Positions 37,028 through 46,355 of a stretch of DNA of 64,000 nucleotides are shown one piece after another; position 1 is the first letter of the stretch, and every line of letters begins with the position of its first letter. Below the pieces are notes generated by a model. That model saw only the letters and a list, made by a program, of their open reading frames with translations, was not told the origin of the DNA and did no database searches. This DNA is from Ruminococcus sp. GTDB lineage: Bacteria; Bacillota; Clostridia; Oscillospirales; Ruminococcaceae. The position numbers and the translations under genes were made by a program. The stretch lies in NCBI GenBank assembly GCA_021205185.1, contig JAJPYB010000010.1, forward strand, positions 1-64,000, given 5' to 3'.

Positions 37028-38395
37028 TTATTCCTCTGGTACTGTAAGTTCCGGATACTTCTCCTGAATTGCTGTGTAGAACAGGTCAAGAGCTTCTTCA
37101 TAAGTTGCGTTGCCCTCGAAGTAGTTCTTCATAGCAGCCTGGAATTCTTCTGTACAGCCCTGATCATAGATAGATGTGTTGCTAAGATCAATGCTTTCTG
37201 CGTTTGCACAGTACATTGAAAGTGGGTTCTGACCACCAAGAATGTCGCTGCTGTAGTCGCTGTCAGCAAGAGCTTCCATTGCGGACTGGTTGTTTACGAA
37301 GTCGTCGTCATCTTCTACGATTTCAGTCATAACGTCTGCATCGCAAGTAAGTGTACGCATAATGTCAGCAACTAAAGTCTCGTTGTCTGTACCTGTAGCT
37401 GCACAAATCCATGTGCCGCCCCAGTAGAAGCCCTGAGGACCTTCACAAGCACCCCAGTTACCTTCGTAACCGACGCTGCCTTCTGTGTCAGCAGCCATTG
37501 AGAAGTTTACAAGCCAAGCTGGTCCAAAGTAGCAGAATACGTTACCATAGAAACCAGCGCTCCAGTCGTCGCTCCAAAGATCTGATGTGCCAGTGTAACC
37601 AGCATCAACAAGAGCCTTAGAATCTTCAACCCATGCTACGATGTTGTCGTCGATGTTGATCTCGCCGTCTTCAACCCACTTAGATGTAACATTGTTTGAG
37701 TATACACGGTAAGTGTCGTTTACTGTAGAAGTAATTGTGTAGCCAGCTTCCTTCAATGTAGCAGCTGTCTCATTGAAAGTATCCCAGTCGCTTACGTAAG
37801 CCTGAACTTCGTCAGGATCGTCTGTGCCAAGAACTTCCAAAGCTATTTCACGGTTGTAGAAGAGAACGCCTGGGCAAGCCTGCCAGGAAACACCTTTCAA
37901 AACGCCGTCAGAGTCAGTCATAACGTCCTTTGTGTACTGATACTGCTCAGAAAGCTCGTCATCAGTAAGTCCAAGGTCTGATACTGACATTGTGTAGTCT
38001 GTGTCAACGTACTTAAGTGCGTAGTCAGCTTCTACAAGGAAGATGTCGATCTTATCGTCGTCATCTGCGTCTGCCTGCTCTAACAATGTTGCGTCAAGAT
38101 TGTCCTGATAAGCATTGTCATCACTAGGAGTAATGTTCCATACTACAGTAACGTCGCCGATTGTACCAGTTGTAGAATCAACTTCTTCATAATCAGCATA
38201 GTGATCTGTTAGACGGGACTTAAATTCTTCGTTCCAACAATAAATGTTGAGAACCTTACCCTCTTCTGTAACTTCGCTGTCGTCAGTTGATGTTGTAGAT
38301 GAAGAATCATCTGAGCATCCTGCGAGACCTGTTACAGCAAGAGTAGCTGCTGCGAGTCCTGCGAGAACTCTTTTCATGGTCTGTGCTTTTCTCAT
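37028..38395 (-). CDS. Extracellular solute-binding protein family 1 (sugar ABC transporter, lipoprotein)
   Basis: Lipobox LAVTGLAGCSDDSSS; family 1 SBP features; operon with two sugar permeases. Confidence 0.9.
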   Translation of the reverse strand: MRKAQTMKRVLAGLAAATLAVTGLAGCSDDSSSTTSTDDSEVTEEGKVLNIYCWNEEFKSRLTDHYADYEEVDSTTGTIGDVTVVWNITPSDDNAYQDNLDATLLEQADADDDDKIDIFLVEADYALKYVDTDYTMSVSDLGLTDDELSEQYQYTKDVMTDSDGVLKGVSWQACPGVLFYNREIALEVLGTDDPDEVQAYVSDWDTFNETAATLKEAGYTITSTVNDTYRVYSNNVTSKWVEDGEINIDDNIVAWVEDSKALVDAGYTGTSDLWSDDWSAGFYGNVFCYFGPAWLVNFSMAADTEGSVGYEGNWGACEGPQGFYWGGTWICAATGTDNETLVADIMRTLTCDADVMTEIVEDDDDFVNNQSAMEALADSDYSSDILGGQNPLSMYCANAESIDLSNTSIYDQGCTEEFQAAMKNYFEGNATYEEALDLFYTAIQEKYPELTVPEE

Positions 38396-38516
38396 TGGAA
38401 AAACCCCCTAAATAGTATTTTTTGCAAGGAAATAAACGTACATCGCCTTGCCGATAGTCAAAGCCTTGTGTCGCTTTGTCACAACAATATTATAACATAA
38501 AATGCGAGCTAATGAA

Positions 38517-38597
38517 ATATGAAAGTAGCACAATTTTTAGGTGAGATTTTTGTGAAAGTTGCACAAACATTTTTACAATTTTGTGTAATTTGCACAT
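38517..38597. promoter_or_regulatory. Three phased copies of a 17-bp near-palindromic operator-like motif
   Basis: ATATGAAAGTAGCACAA (38517-38533), TTGTGAAAGTTGCACAA (38550-38566), TTGTGTAATTTGCACAT (38581-38597); starts 33 and 31 bp apart. Confidence 0.6.
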
Positions 38598-38691
38598 ATG
38601 GTTAACAAATTAAACTTGAAAACCCCTTTCTGCGAAAAATTTTTAACGAATTATCTAACATATTTTTGGCGGTAATTTTTAGCGCTGACGG

Positions 38692-38720
38692 TTGAAAAAA
38701 GACGTGTCATTTGGTATAAT
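38692..38720 (+). promoter_or_regulatory. SigA-type promoter of GH74 gene
   Basis: TTGAAA, 17-nt spacer, TATAAT (38715-38720). Confidence 0.65.
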
Positions 38721-38771
38721 TAGCACAAACTACAAATATATTCAGTACATTCTATTCGGGGAGGAATAAAA

Positions 38772-41093
38772 TTGCATATTGACTATGAATATAAAAACAT
38801 ACCAATAAAGGGCGGCGGCTTTGTAACAGGCTTTGTTTTCAGCAGCCGTTTTAAGGATATATTATACGCAAGAACCGACATTGGCGGAGTGTACCGATTC
38901 GATTTTGAGAAAAACGAGTGGATAAGCTTAATTGATGACGTTAAGGGAGTGAACGCAGAGCGCTGCTTCCCGATAGGAATAGCAGTTGACGAAAATGAGC
39001 GAGAGCGGCTTTATATCGCTTGCGGCGACCACAGAAGCGGAAGCCTTTATATAAGCTCAGATCTCGGGAAAACGTACATAAAGAAATCTATCCCTTGCGG
39101 CATTCACGGAAACTTTTTAGGAAGGAGCGCAGGAGAACGTCTTATCAAGAAGGACGGCGTGCTGTACTTTGCTTCGCAAACGAAAGGATTGTTCGTTTCA
39201 AGCGACGAGGGCGACAGCTGGGAGAATATAAAGCCAAGGGGAGAAAAAAATCTTACCTTTATATATAAGGAAAGACTTTCAGGCAAGGAGTTTTTTATTG
39301 TCGGCACAACTGGCGAGCAAAATGCAAACGGCAGCACCAGAGGTCACACCCTGTACTCTTCTTATGACAATTTAAAAACCTTTGAGGAGCTTGAAATTCC
39401 ACAGCCGATAATGGATCCTGTTTGCAGCATTTTTGGATTTGTTCCTCAGCGAGCGGCAGCAAACGACGAATATCTGTTTGTGACATTTGCACAAATACGA
39501 AACGGCTTTGGCGGCTTTAACGCTATTTCCTGCGACAGCGGAATGTGCTACGACGGCAGGCTTTACAGATATAAGCTTGACGGAGAGCATTTAACGCTTG
39601 ATAAGGACGTAACGCCAAAATGTATACCCTTTAAAAACTACAGGAACTCAGTTTCAAAGGAATTTGAGGGAAGAGTTTCCTTAGGGGCAGGACTTTCAGG
39701 CGTTAATTTCTGCGACGGTATGCTTGTGGTTTCGGAAATTGCGTCTAACAGAGCAGACGACGCAATTTATCTGAGCGAGGATAACGGCGATCACTTCAAG
39801 GTAATTTTAAAAGGACTTGAAGAGGGAAGAATGAACTTTACCGTTTCGTATATGAAGCCTGAATACAACGGAAACCGTTCGCTTATCCATTGGATGAGCG
39901 ACGTTAAGATAAATCCGTTTGACAGCAATATGCTTCTATTCAATACCGGTACGGGCGTTTTTGCAACGAGAAATCTCACCGCTGCAAAGGATGGCGGCGT
40001 GGTTGAATTTGCGCCGCTTTGCGACGGAATAGAGGAAACGGTTCATATGAACGTCTACTCGCCGCCAAATGGAGAGGTAAGATGTATCGACTTAGTTGGA
40101 GATTTAGGCGGCTTTGCGTTTTCAGACCTTGAAAACGGTGCCGAGAATACCTTTGCTAACGAAAACGGTGACAGATATATAACCTGCCTTAACGCTGATT
40201 TTTCCGACAAGGGCGGAATTTACTTTGCGGCGACCCCTAGAGGAAACTGGACAGGTCATACAAAGGGCGGCGTTATAGTTACTAAGGATCAGGGCAAGAG
40301 CTTTAAGCTTTTAAAGTACCCGTTGGGGCTTACCGATAAGCTTGACGAGCTTATTGAAAACATAAAAAGACCAAACGTAGATTCAGGCTGGGTTGCGATG
40401 ACGAGCGACGAAAAGCGACTGATCTGGGCGGTAAGCGGAATACACAGACGCTTTTTATCCGACACGGTTGTTTACACCGACGACGAGGGCGAAAGCTGGC
40501 GCCTGTCAGGCTTTTTTGGAAAGCGTGACTACAAGGCGGAGCCGATTTCCATAAAAATATATTCCTGCAGAGTTGACGAAAACTTTGTCTGGGCGATAAA
40601 CGACAAGGGAGTAGTCTTTATAAGCGAGGATAAGGGTGAAAACTTTTACGAGCGTGAGCCTATAGGCGACACCTTTTGCGAGCCGCAGGAGCGCTTTGGC
40701 GACAATCGTTTTGAAGCGAGAGCGGAGCCTGGCAACCCTCACGTCTTGTGGATAGCGCTTCGCCACAGCGGTTTATTTAGACTTGAGTTTAAAAACGGAG
40801 ATGTTTATTCTCAGAAAATTACCGCTAAGGATGATAGAATCAGTGGTATAGGCTTTGGAAAAGCAAAGAGCGAAGACTACCCGATTACAATTTTTACAAC
40901 TGGAATTATCGGCGGCGAATATGGCTTCTGGCGGTCAACCGATTATGCTAAGAGCTTTGAGAGAATAAATAACGACAATCAATGCTATGGAAACGTTTCT
41001 GGTATTACAGGCGACCCCAGAGAGTTTGGGCGAGTGTATATTGCTTCAGGCTCAAAGGGAATACTGATGGGTGTGCCTTCAGAAGCTAAATAA
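38772..41093 (+). CDS. GH74-family xyloglucan hydrolase-like protein, no signal peptide
   Basis: GH74 hallmarks: GGGFVTGFVFSSRFKDILYARTDIGGVYRFD, GNFLGRSAGERL, repeated Asp-box-like SSDLGKTY/SSDEGDSWENI/TDDEGESWRLSG/SEDKGENFY; TTG start after GGGGAGG. Confidence 0.8.
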   Translation: MHIDYEYKNIPIKGGGFVTGFVFSSRFKDILYARTDIGGVYRFDFEKNEWISLIDDVKGVNAERCFPIGIAVDENERERLYIACGDHRSGSLYISSDLGKTYIKKSIPCGIHGNFLGRSAGERLIKKDGVLYFASQTKGLFVSSDEGDSWENIKPRGEKNLTFIYKERLSGKEFFIVGTTGEQNANGSTRGHTLYSSYDNLKTFEELEIPQPIMDPVCSIFGFVPQRAAANDEYLFVTFAQIRNGFGGFNAISCDSGMCYDGRLYRYKLDGEHLTLDKDVTPKCIPFKNYRNSVSKEFEGRVSLGAGLSGVNFCDGMLVVSEIASNRADDAIYLSEDNGDHFKVILKGLEEGRMNFTVSYMKPEYNGNRSLIHWMSDVKINPFDSNMLLFNTGTGVFATRNLTAAKDGGVVEFAPLCDGIEETVHMNVYSPPNGEVRCIDLVGDLGGFAFSDLENGAENTFANENGDRYITCLNADFSDKGGIYFAATPRGNWTGHTKGGVIVTKDQGKSFKLLKYPLGLTDKLDELIENIKRPNVDSGWVAMTSDEKRLIWAVSGIHRRFLSDTVVYTDDEGESWRLSGFFGKRDYKAEPISIKIYSCRVDENFVWAINDKGVVFISEDKGENFYEREPIGDTFCEPQERFGDNRFEARAEPGNPHVLWIALRHSGLFRLEFKNGDVYSQKITAKDDRISGIGFGKAKSEDYPITIFTTGIIGGEYGFWRSTDYAKSFERINNDNQCYGNVSGITGDPREFGRVYIASGSKGILMGVPSEAK

Positions 41094-41103
41094 GAAAACA
41101 AAC

Positions 41104-41147
41104 AACCCTTTCACAGGTGTATTTCTTGTGAAAGGGTTTAATTTTGT
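41104..41147. terminator. Intrinsic terminator
   Basis: aaccctttcacaggtgtatttcttgtgaaagggtttaatttt. Confidence 0.65.
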
Positions 41148-41184
41148 CATTTATTCGGTCGCTGTAAGCTCAGCGCCGATTTTT

Positions 41185-42159
41185 TCATTCAATGTCCAAA
41201 AGCTCGTTTAAGAATTTCGAGTAGTCGTTTCTTCCGTCCTTTATAAACTTAATAGCAGTAGACGGGTGACTGTTTAAAATGGCGGTGAGGAGGTAAGAAA
41301 TATCGTATCCCCACTTGTAGCCTTCATCCTTGATTGCGCCCATATGCTTTGTGACAAAATCCATAACAGGAACAAGGTCGTACTTTGGATTTCTCAGGAA
41401 AGCAAGAAGCGATTCCATATAGCAGTTTCCTGCGCCTCGTCCCATTCCGCTTACCGTACAGTCAAGCCAGCTAACGCCATATCTGAGTGCTGTAATGGTG
41501 TTTGCGAATGCAAGCTGCTGGTTGTTATGTGCGTGAATGCCAATCTGCTTGTTGTACTTTTGTCCAACCTCAAGATACTTGTAAGCGAGTCTTTCAATCT
41601 GCTCCGGGTAGTATGCGCCGAAGCTGTCTACTATATAAATAATGTCTACCGGGCTCTTCGCCAAAAGCTCAAGTCCCTTGGTAAGCTCCTCGTCGTTTAC
41701 CTTGGAAACAGCCATTATGTTTACGCTTACTTCATATCCCTTTTTCTTTGCGTCCTCAATCATTTCAATTGCCGACGGAATCTGATGAATATATGTAGCC
41801 ACTCTCATAAGGTCGAACGGAGAGTTTTGCTTTTGTAAAACATCGTTTTTAAAGTCGGTTCTTCCAACGTCGAGCATACATGAAAGCTTCAGGCTTGTGT
41901 CGTTGTCACCAACAATTTCAAATACGTCGTCGTCCGAGCAGAACTTCCACTTTCCAAAGTCGTCGGGATTGAAAATCTCCTTGGAAGCCTTATATCCAAA
42001 TTCCATATAATCTATGCTTGACTTTAAATTAGTCTGATAAAGGTCACGCACGAATTCATCGGTAAATCTGAAGTTGTTGACAAGTCCTCCGTCGCGAAGC
42101 GTAGCGTCCAGAACTCTTACATCAGGACGGAATGAAATTAAATCTCCTTGTGTTGCCAT
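41185..42159 (-). CDS. HMGL/DmpG-like aldolase catalytic domain protein
   Basis: VRVLDATLRDGGLVNNFRFTDEFVRDLYQ...YIVDSFGAYYPEQI...IGIHAHNNQQLAFANTITALRYGVSWLDCTVSGMGRGAGNCYME. Confidence 0.85.
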   Translation of the reverse strand: MATQGDLISFRPDVRVLDATLRDGGLVNNFRFTDEFVRDLYQTNLKSSIDYMEFGYKASKEIFNPDDFGKWKFCSDDDVFEIVGDNDTSLKLSCMLDVGRTDFKNDVLQKQNSPFDLMRVATYIHQIPSAIEMIEDAKKKGYEVSVNIMAVSKVNDEELTKGLELLAKSPVDIIYIVDSFGAYYPEQIERLAYKYLEVGQKYNKQIGIHAHNNQQLAFANTITALRYGVSWLDCTVSGMGRGAGNCYMESLLAFLRNPKYDLVPVMDFVTKHMGAIKDEGYKWGYDISYLLTAILNSHPSTAIKFIKDGRNDYSKFLNELLDIE

Positions 42160-42474
42160 TTTTTACATCCTTTTCAATTAAAATTGTACTTATCTGCTTT
42201 AAATCGCTAAAGCGCCGAGTTCTATATTACAACAATTCAATAAATATAGCAAGGCTTTTCGCGTGAATTTATAATTTGTTCACGATTATTTTAAATAATA
42301 TTAAAACTTTGGCGAAGCCCTGCGCTGTTGAACATAATAAACCGAAATTGAATAGAATATATAGACGTGCTGTGAATAATGTTTTAAAATTTTTGCTTCT
42401 GTTGCACATTTATATGCAAAAAGCGGCTCGGTTTTCCTTTTTAAGAGGCAGGAAATAAAAAGGGAGGTTTCACT

Positions 42475-42786
42475 TTGGAATATGTACTGAGCATTATCGG
42501 TGAAATTGTACTGACAGGCACGATAGCTGTTTTATCCTACAGCTACAAAAGAATAGCGAAAAAGCTTGCCGAGCAGGAAAAGGTAAAGGACGGAGTAGTT
42601 GCAATTTTGCAGGACAGAATACTTTGCATCGGAACGGACCTTATTGCCAGAGGAGAGGTAAGCTTAAGTGAGCTCAGAAACTTTGAAAACCTGTACAGCG
42701 TTTATCATTCTCTTGGAGGTAATTCAACAGGAACTGAAATTTTCAACCGAGTAAAAAGCATGGACATTTTAACAAACGCAAATTAG
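42475..42786 (+). CDS. Holin-associated, phage-type small membrane protein
   Basis: TTG start after GGGAGG; N-terminal TM then GVVAILQDRILCIGTDLIARGEVSLSELRNFENLYSVYHSLGGNSTGTEIFNRVKSM, matching the pattern of short phage proteins encoded beside holins (LLRDRL..Y..YxxKG...ENFENMYxxYHxLGxNG). Confidence 0.65.
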   Translation: MEYVLSIIGEIVLTGTIAVLSYSYKRIAKKLAEQEKVKDGVVAILQDRILCIGTDLIARGEVSLSELRNFENLYSVYHSLGGNSTGTEIFNRVKSMDILTNAN

Positions 42787-42810
42787 CGTGACGACAAAGG
42801 AGGGAATTTA

Positions 42811-43107
42811 ATGGAGTTTTCAAATTTAGCGACAGTTCTGCCGATTGTAGCAATCTGCTATTTAGCAGGAATGGGCGTTAAAGCATTTAAAATAAAGAAG
42901 AGGTTTATACCTTTTATAGTAGGCTCGCTTGGCGGAGCGCTCGGCGTAGTCGGTTACTTTATAATGAGCAGCTTTCCGGCGAACGATCTGGTAACGGCAA
43001 TAGCGATAGGAATTATAAGCGGTCTTGCGTCAACCGGTGTAAACGAAACTGTCAAAACAATAACCAAAAAGGACGCTGCCCAAAGCGACGATGAACAGCA
43101 GGAATGA
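42811..43107 (+). CDS. Phage holin family protein (phage_holin_7-like)
   Basis: ICYLAGMGVKAFKIKKRFIPFIVGSLGGALGVVGYFIMSSFPANDLVTAIAIGIISGLASTGVNETVKTI; three TM segments, charged C-terminus. Confidence 0.7.
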   Translation: MEFSNLATVLPIVAICYLAGMGVKAFKIKKRFIPFIVGSLGGALGVVGYFIMSSFPANDLVTAIAIGIISGLASTGVNETVKTITKKDAAQSDDEQQE

Positions 43108-43122
43108 CCTGCTGTTTTTTGT
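43091..43122 (+). terminator. Intrinsic terminator overlapping end of holin gene
   Basis: gaacagcaggaatgacctgctgttttttgtt. Confidence 0.65.
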
Positions 43123-43325
43123 TGCAAAAGATGGTACAAGCTATGAAATTTGCGGGATTTCCGGTACTTTTACTTGTAAAATAAATTGCTAAGCGGGCAA
43201 AACAAATTAACAAACCGTTTGTAATACTTTGGTAAATAATTACAAAATGACAAACGAATTTCAGAAAGAATTAGGGCAATAGGCACTTTAAATATTAAAA
43301 TTCGGTAAACAACACCCGATTTTGC

Positions 43326-43354
43326 TTGACAGTTGATAACGAAAGTGTTACAAT
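43326..43354 (+). promoter_or_regulatory. SigA-type promoter
   Basis: TTGACA (43326-43331), 17-nt spacer, TACAAT (43349-43354). Confidence 0.75.
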
Positions 43355-43402
43355 CTTGAACAAATGATTACAAAATAATTACAAATCGGAAAGGGTGGCT
43401 AT

Positions 43403-45397
43403 ATGCTGAAAAAAATAGTAACAAAAGGACTGTTGATACTTTTCGTTACAGCAGCAGCTTTGACAGCATCAATAATAACTGCTTCGGCTGACGCTTCAAG
43501 CGAAAGTATTAAGGAAATTGATACTACTTCAACCAGCGCAACGGTAACACTACAGGACACAGGAGCAACAAGCTATAGTATTTTATATTCTGAAAATGCA
43601 AATTTTTCTGACGCTGAAAAAGCGTCGAGCAACACGACGGTTGTGAGGGTTTATAATTTGAAGCCTGACACAACATATTATTTCAAGTCGAGCACGACAG
43701 CTTCGGCTAGCAGGTCGGCAACTGCTACGTACACAATGGCAAAAACAGATCCTGTTACGATGCCGACGCTTGCAAGTACAAAATCAGCAATTTCAAGTAT
43801 TAAGGTAACCTTTGAGGAGGACAGCGAAATTGACGGCTATACTCTGAAGGTCAGCAAATCAAGCGGAGCGGCAGTAGCTGAGCTTTCAAGCACAGACAGC
43901 GCTTTAAGCGTTACTTCGCTCTCAAGCGGAACATCTTACAGCTTTGAAGCTTGTGCGTATACGACAGTAGACGGAGTTTCATACTATTCTGACGCGCTTA
44001 CATTTACAAGCTCGACAAAGTCGGTGGCTAAGCCGTCGGTAAAAACCAAGAAAGCTTCATATGACGCTATAAGAATTGTGCTTAACGAAAAGGATGTCAC
44101 AGGATATGTAGTATATCTTGCTGACAACAAGAATTATAAAAATGCGCAGAAGCTTAAAAGCGAGGACACAACTTTCAGGTTCTCAGGTCTTACAAACAAC
44201 AAGACATATTACATCAAAGCGTTATGCTATGTGACAAGCGGTTCAAAGACGTATAAGTCAGAGGCTATTGAGTTTACCTATTCAACAAAGACGGTAGTGC
44301 TCGGAAAGGTAAATACCTCTAAGTGTACAAAGAACTATTCAAGCCTCAAGGTTGTACTCAACAAAAAGGACGTAACGGGCTATAAGGTTTATCTTTCAAC
44401 AAGCAAGAGCTTCAGCAACAAAACGACAAAGAAGAGTACGACAAATTCTGTGAGCTTTACAGGCTTAAAGCCAAACACAACCTATTACATCAAGACGGTT
44501 TCTTATGTAAAGAGCGGCTCGAAGGTTTATTATTCCGAGTCGCAGACTACAACCCTTAAAACGAAGGCTCTTCCAAAGGTAACTGTAAGCAAAAAGGCTG
44601 CTACCGAAACGACAGCGTCGGTTACAGTTAAAAAGCAAAGCAATGTTACAGGCTATCTGTTTAAGGCTTCAACAAGCAGCAGCTTTAAGACGAGCAAGTC
44701 GGTAAAGGGAAAAAGCACAACTCAGAAGCTGACAGGACTTAAAGCTAATACAAAATACTACGTTAAGGTATGCACATATCTTACAGTAAACGGCAAGAAT
44801 TATTATTCAACGCCTGTTACCTACAATTTCACGACAAATGCTTATGCGGCGGCGCCGAGCGGAGTTACCATAACAAATAGTATGTATAAAATTTCATCGA
44901 CCTCGTGGGGACCGCAGTATACAATCAGTTGGAACAAATCAGCGAGGGCGGAAAAGTATCTTGTTTACTCGTCAAGCAAAAAGTCGAGCGGCTACACGAA
45001 GATAGCTACAGTAACCGGCACAAGCTATACTGTTAAAAATCCGTCTGTCGGCAACCACTACTATATCATCAAGCCTGTTTCCTCATCCGGAACGACAGGA
45101 TATAAATCTGCGGCGAAGGGTATAAAATACGTCGGAATATTTGCAACAACGGGTTATGTTGCAAGCTCAAGTGCGCGAACGGCCGACGGAAGTCGTTGCG
45201 TGGCGCATCATACAATAGCAATGGGCAGAGCTTATGCCTTCGGAACAAAATACAAAATAGGAAACCACACCTACACATACGAATGTGAGGACAGAGGTAG
45301 CGCAGTTACAAACTCCGTTATCGACATTTACTTCAGCTCGTATCGTGAAGCGGTAAATTGGGGAAGAAGATGGATTCCTGTTTATCAAATGCTATAG
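43403..45397 (+). CDS. Secreted multi-fibronectin-type-III protein with C-terminal 3D domain
   Basis: Signal peptide; repeated FnIII-like units (GYKVYLSTSKSF..VSFTGLKPNTTYYIKTVSYV; GYLFKASTSSSF..LTGLKANTKYYVKVCTYL); C-terminus TGYVASSSARTADGSRCVAHHTIAMGRAYAFGTKYKIGNHTYTYECEDRGSAVTNSVIDIYFSSYREAVNWGRR. Confidence 0.85.
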   Translation: MLKKIVTKGLLILFVTAAALTASIITASADASSESIKEIDTTSTSATVTLQDTGATSYSILYSENANFSDAEKASSNTTVVRVYNLKPDTTYYFKSSTTASASRSATATYTMAKTDPVTMPTLASTKSAISSIKVTFEEDSEIDGYTLKVSKSSGAAVAELSSTDSALSVTSLSSGTSYSFEACAYTTVDGVSYYSDALTFTSSTKSVAKPSVKTKKASYDAIRIVLNEKDVTGYVVYLADNKNYKNAQKLKSEDTTFRFSGLTNNKTYYIKALCYVTSGSKTYKSEAIEFTYSTKTVVLGKVNTSKCTKNYSSLKVVLNKKDVTGYKVYLSTSKSFSNKTTKKSTTNSVSFTGLKPNTTYYIKTVSYVKSGSKVYYSESQTTTLKTKALPKVTVSKKAATETTASVTVKKQSNVTGYLFKASTSSSFKTSKSVKGKSTTQKLTGLKANTKYYVKVCTYLTVNGKNYYSTPVTYNFTTNAYAAAPSGVTITNSMYKISSTSWGPQYTISWNKSARAEKYLVYSSSKKSSGYTKIATVTGTSYTVKNPSVGNHYYIIKPVSSSGTTGYKSAAKGIKYVGIFATTGYVASSSARTADGSRCVAHHTIAMGRAYAFGTKYKIGNHTYTYECEDRGSAVTNSVIDIYFSSYREAVNWGRRWIPVYQML

Positions 45398-45442
45398 ATA
45401 TTGATCATGTAGTTTTCAAGTAAAGTCAAAAAATCAGAAATC

Positions 45443-45477
45443 TAAAAGCTTCTGCCAGTCGCAGGAGCTTTTTAAAT
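45443..45477 (+). terminator. Intrinsic terminator
   Basis: aaaagcttctgccagtcgcaggagctttttaaat. Confidence 0.6.
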
Positions 45478-45638
45478 TTACTAAGTCGAATGATAATAGT
45501 TTTTGTTAATAACAGTCGTTTTACCAACTTTTTACAATGAGTTTACACATAACTTTCACACTTTGCTTGACTAATTAACAAAGTAGAGTGGTAATATGAC
45601 TATGCTACAATAAAAGGATTAAATGCGGAGGTGGCAAA

Positions 45639-46355
45639 ATGGCATATTCAAACACATTTAAAAGAGGAGAAAAAAAGTTCTTGCTAAGCCCGGCTCAGTA
45701 TAAAAGGGTAAGAGAAGCGCTGGTTGGTAAAATGGCAGTAGACCAATACGGAAGACACACTATTTTGAACGTTTATTGCGACAACGATTACAGCGAGTCG
45801 GTTATCAAGTCGCTTTCAAAGCCTGTTTATAAGGAAAAGCTAAGACTTCGCTCTTACGGAATTCCAACTGACGACAGCACGGCTTTCCTCGAAATAAAAA
45901 AGAAGTTTAAAGGAGTAGTCTACAAGAGAAGAATTGAGGTTAAATATAAGGACGCTTGGAATTATCTTTGCTATAATTTACCTCTTCCGGACGACAGTCA
46001 GCAGGAAAAGGAAATTGATTATCTGAAGACAAGAATGAGATTGAAACCTTATGTTTTTGTCGGATATGACAGAATCGCTATGTATGGACTTGAGGACGAC
46101 GAGCTTAGAGTTACGTTTGATACAAACATCAGGTATCGCTACGACGACCTTGATTTAAGGCAGGGAGACAGCGGAACGATTATACTTGGTAACGGCAATT
46201 ATTTAATGGAAGTTAAATGCGCAGGTTCCTTGCCGATTTGGTTTGCCGATATTCTTGCAGGTGAAAAAATATATTCGACGTCATTTTCTAAAGTTGGAAA
46301 TGTCTTTACAAAAACACATGAAGGGAATAAAAATCTATGTTTACAAATATCATAA
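45639..46355 (+). CDS. VTC-domain (polyphosphate polymerase-like) protein
   Basis: RGEKKFLLSPAQYKRV..., LRLRSYG, FLEIKKKFKGVVYKRRIEVKYKDA, DRIAMYGLEDDELRVTFDTNIRYR, LMEVKCAGSLPIWFADIL: TTM/VTC-type tunnel residues. Confidence 0.85.
   Translation: MAYSNTFKRGEKKFLLSPAQYKRVREALVGKMAVDQYGRHTILNVYCDNDYSESVIKSLSKPVYKEKLRLRSYGIPTDDSTAFLEIKKKFKGVVYKRRIEVKYKDAWNYLCYNLPLPDDSQQEKEIDYLKTRMRLKPYVFVGYDRIAMYGLEDDELRVTFDTNIRYRYDDLDLRQGDSGTIILGNGNYLMEVKCAGSLPIWFADILAGEKIYSTSFSKVGNVFTKTHEGNKNLCLQIS

Noticed and set aside
42300-45397. Prophage at the holin-like genes
   Set aside because: No integrase, terminase, capsid, tail or endolysin genes; only the two small membrane proteins look phage-like
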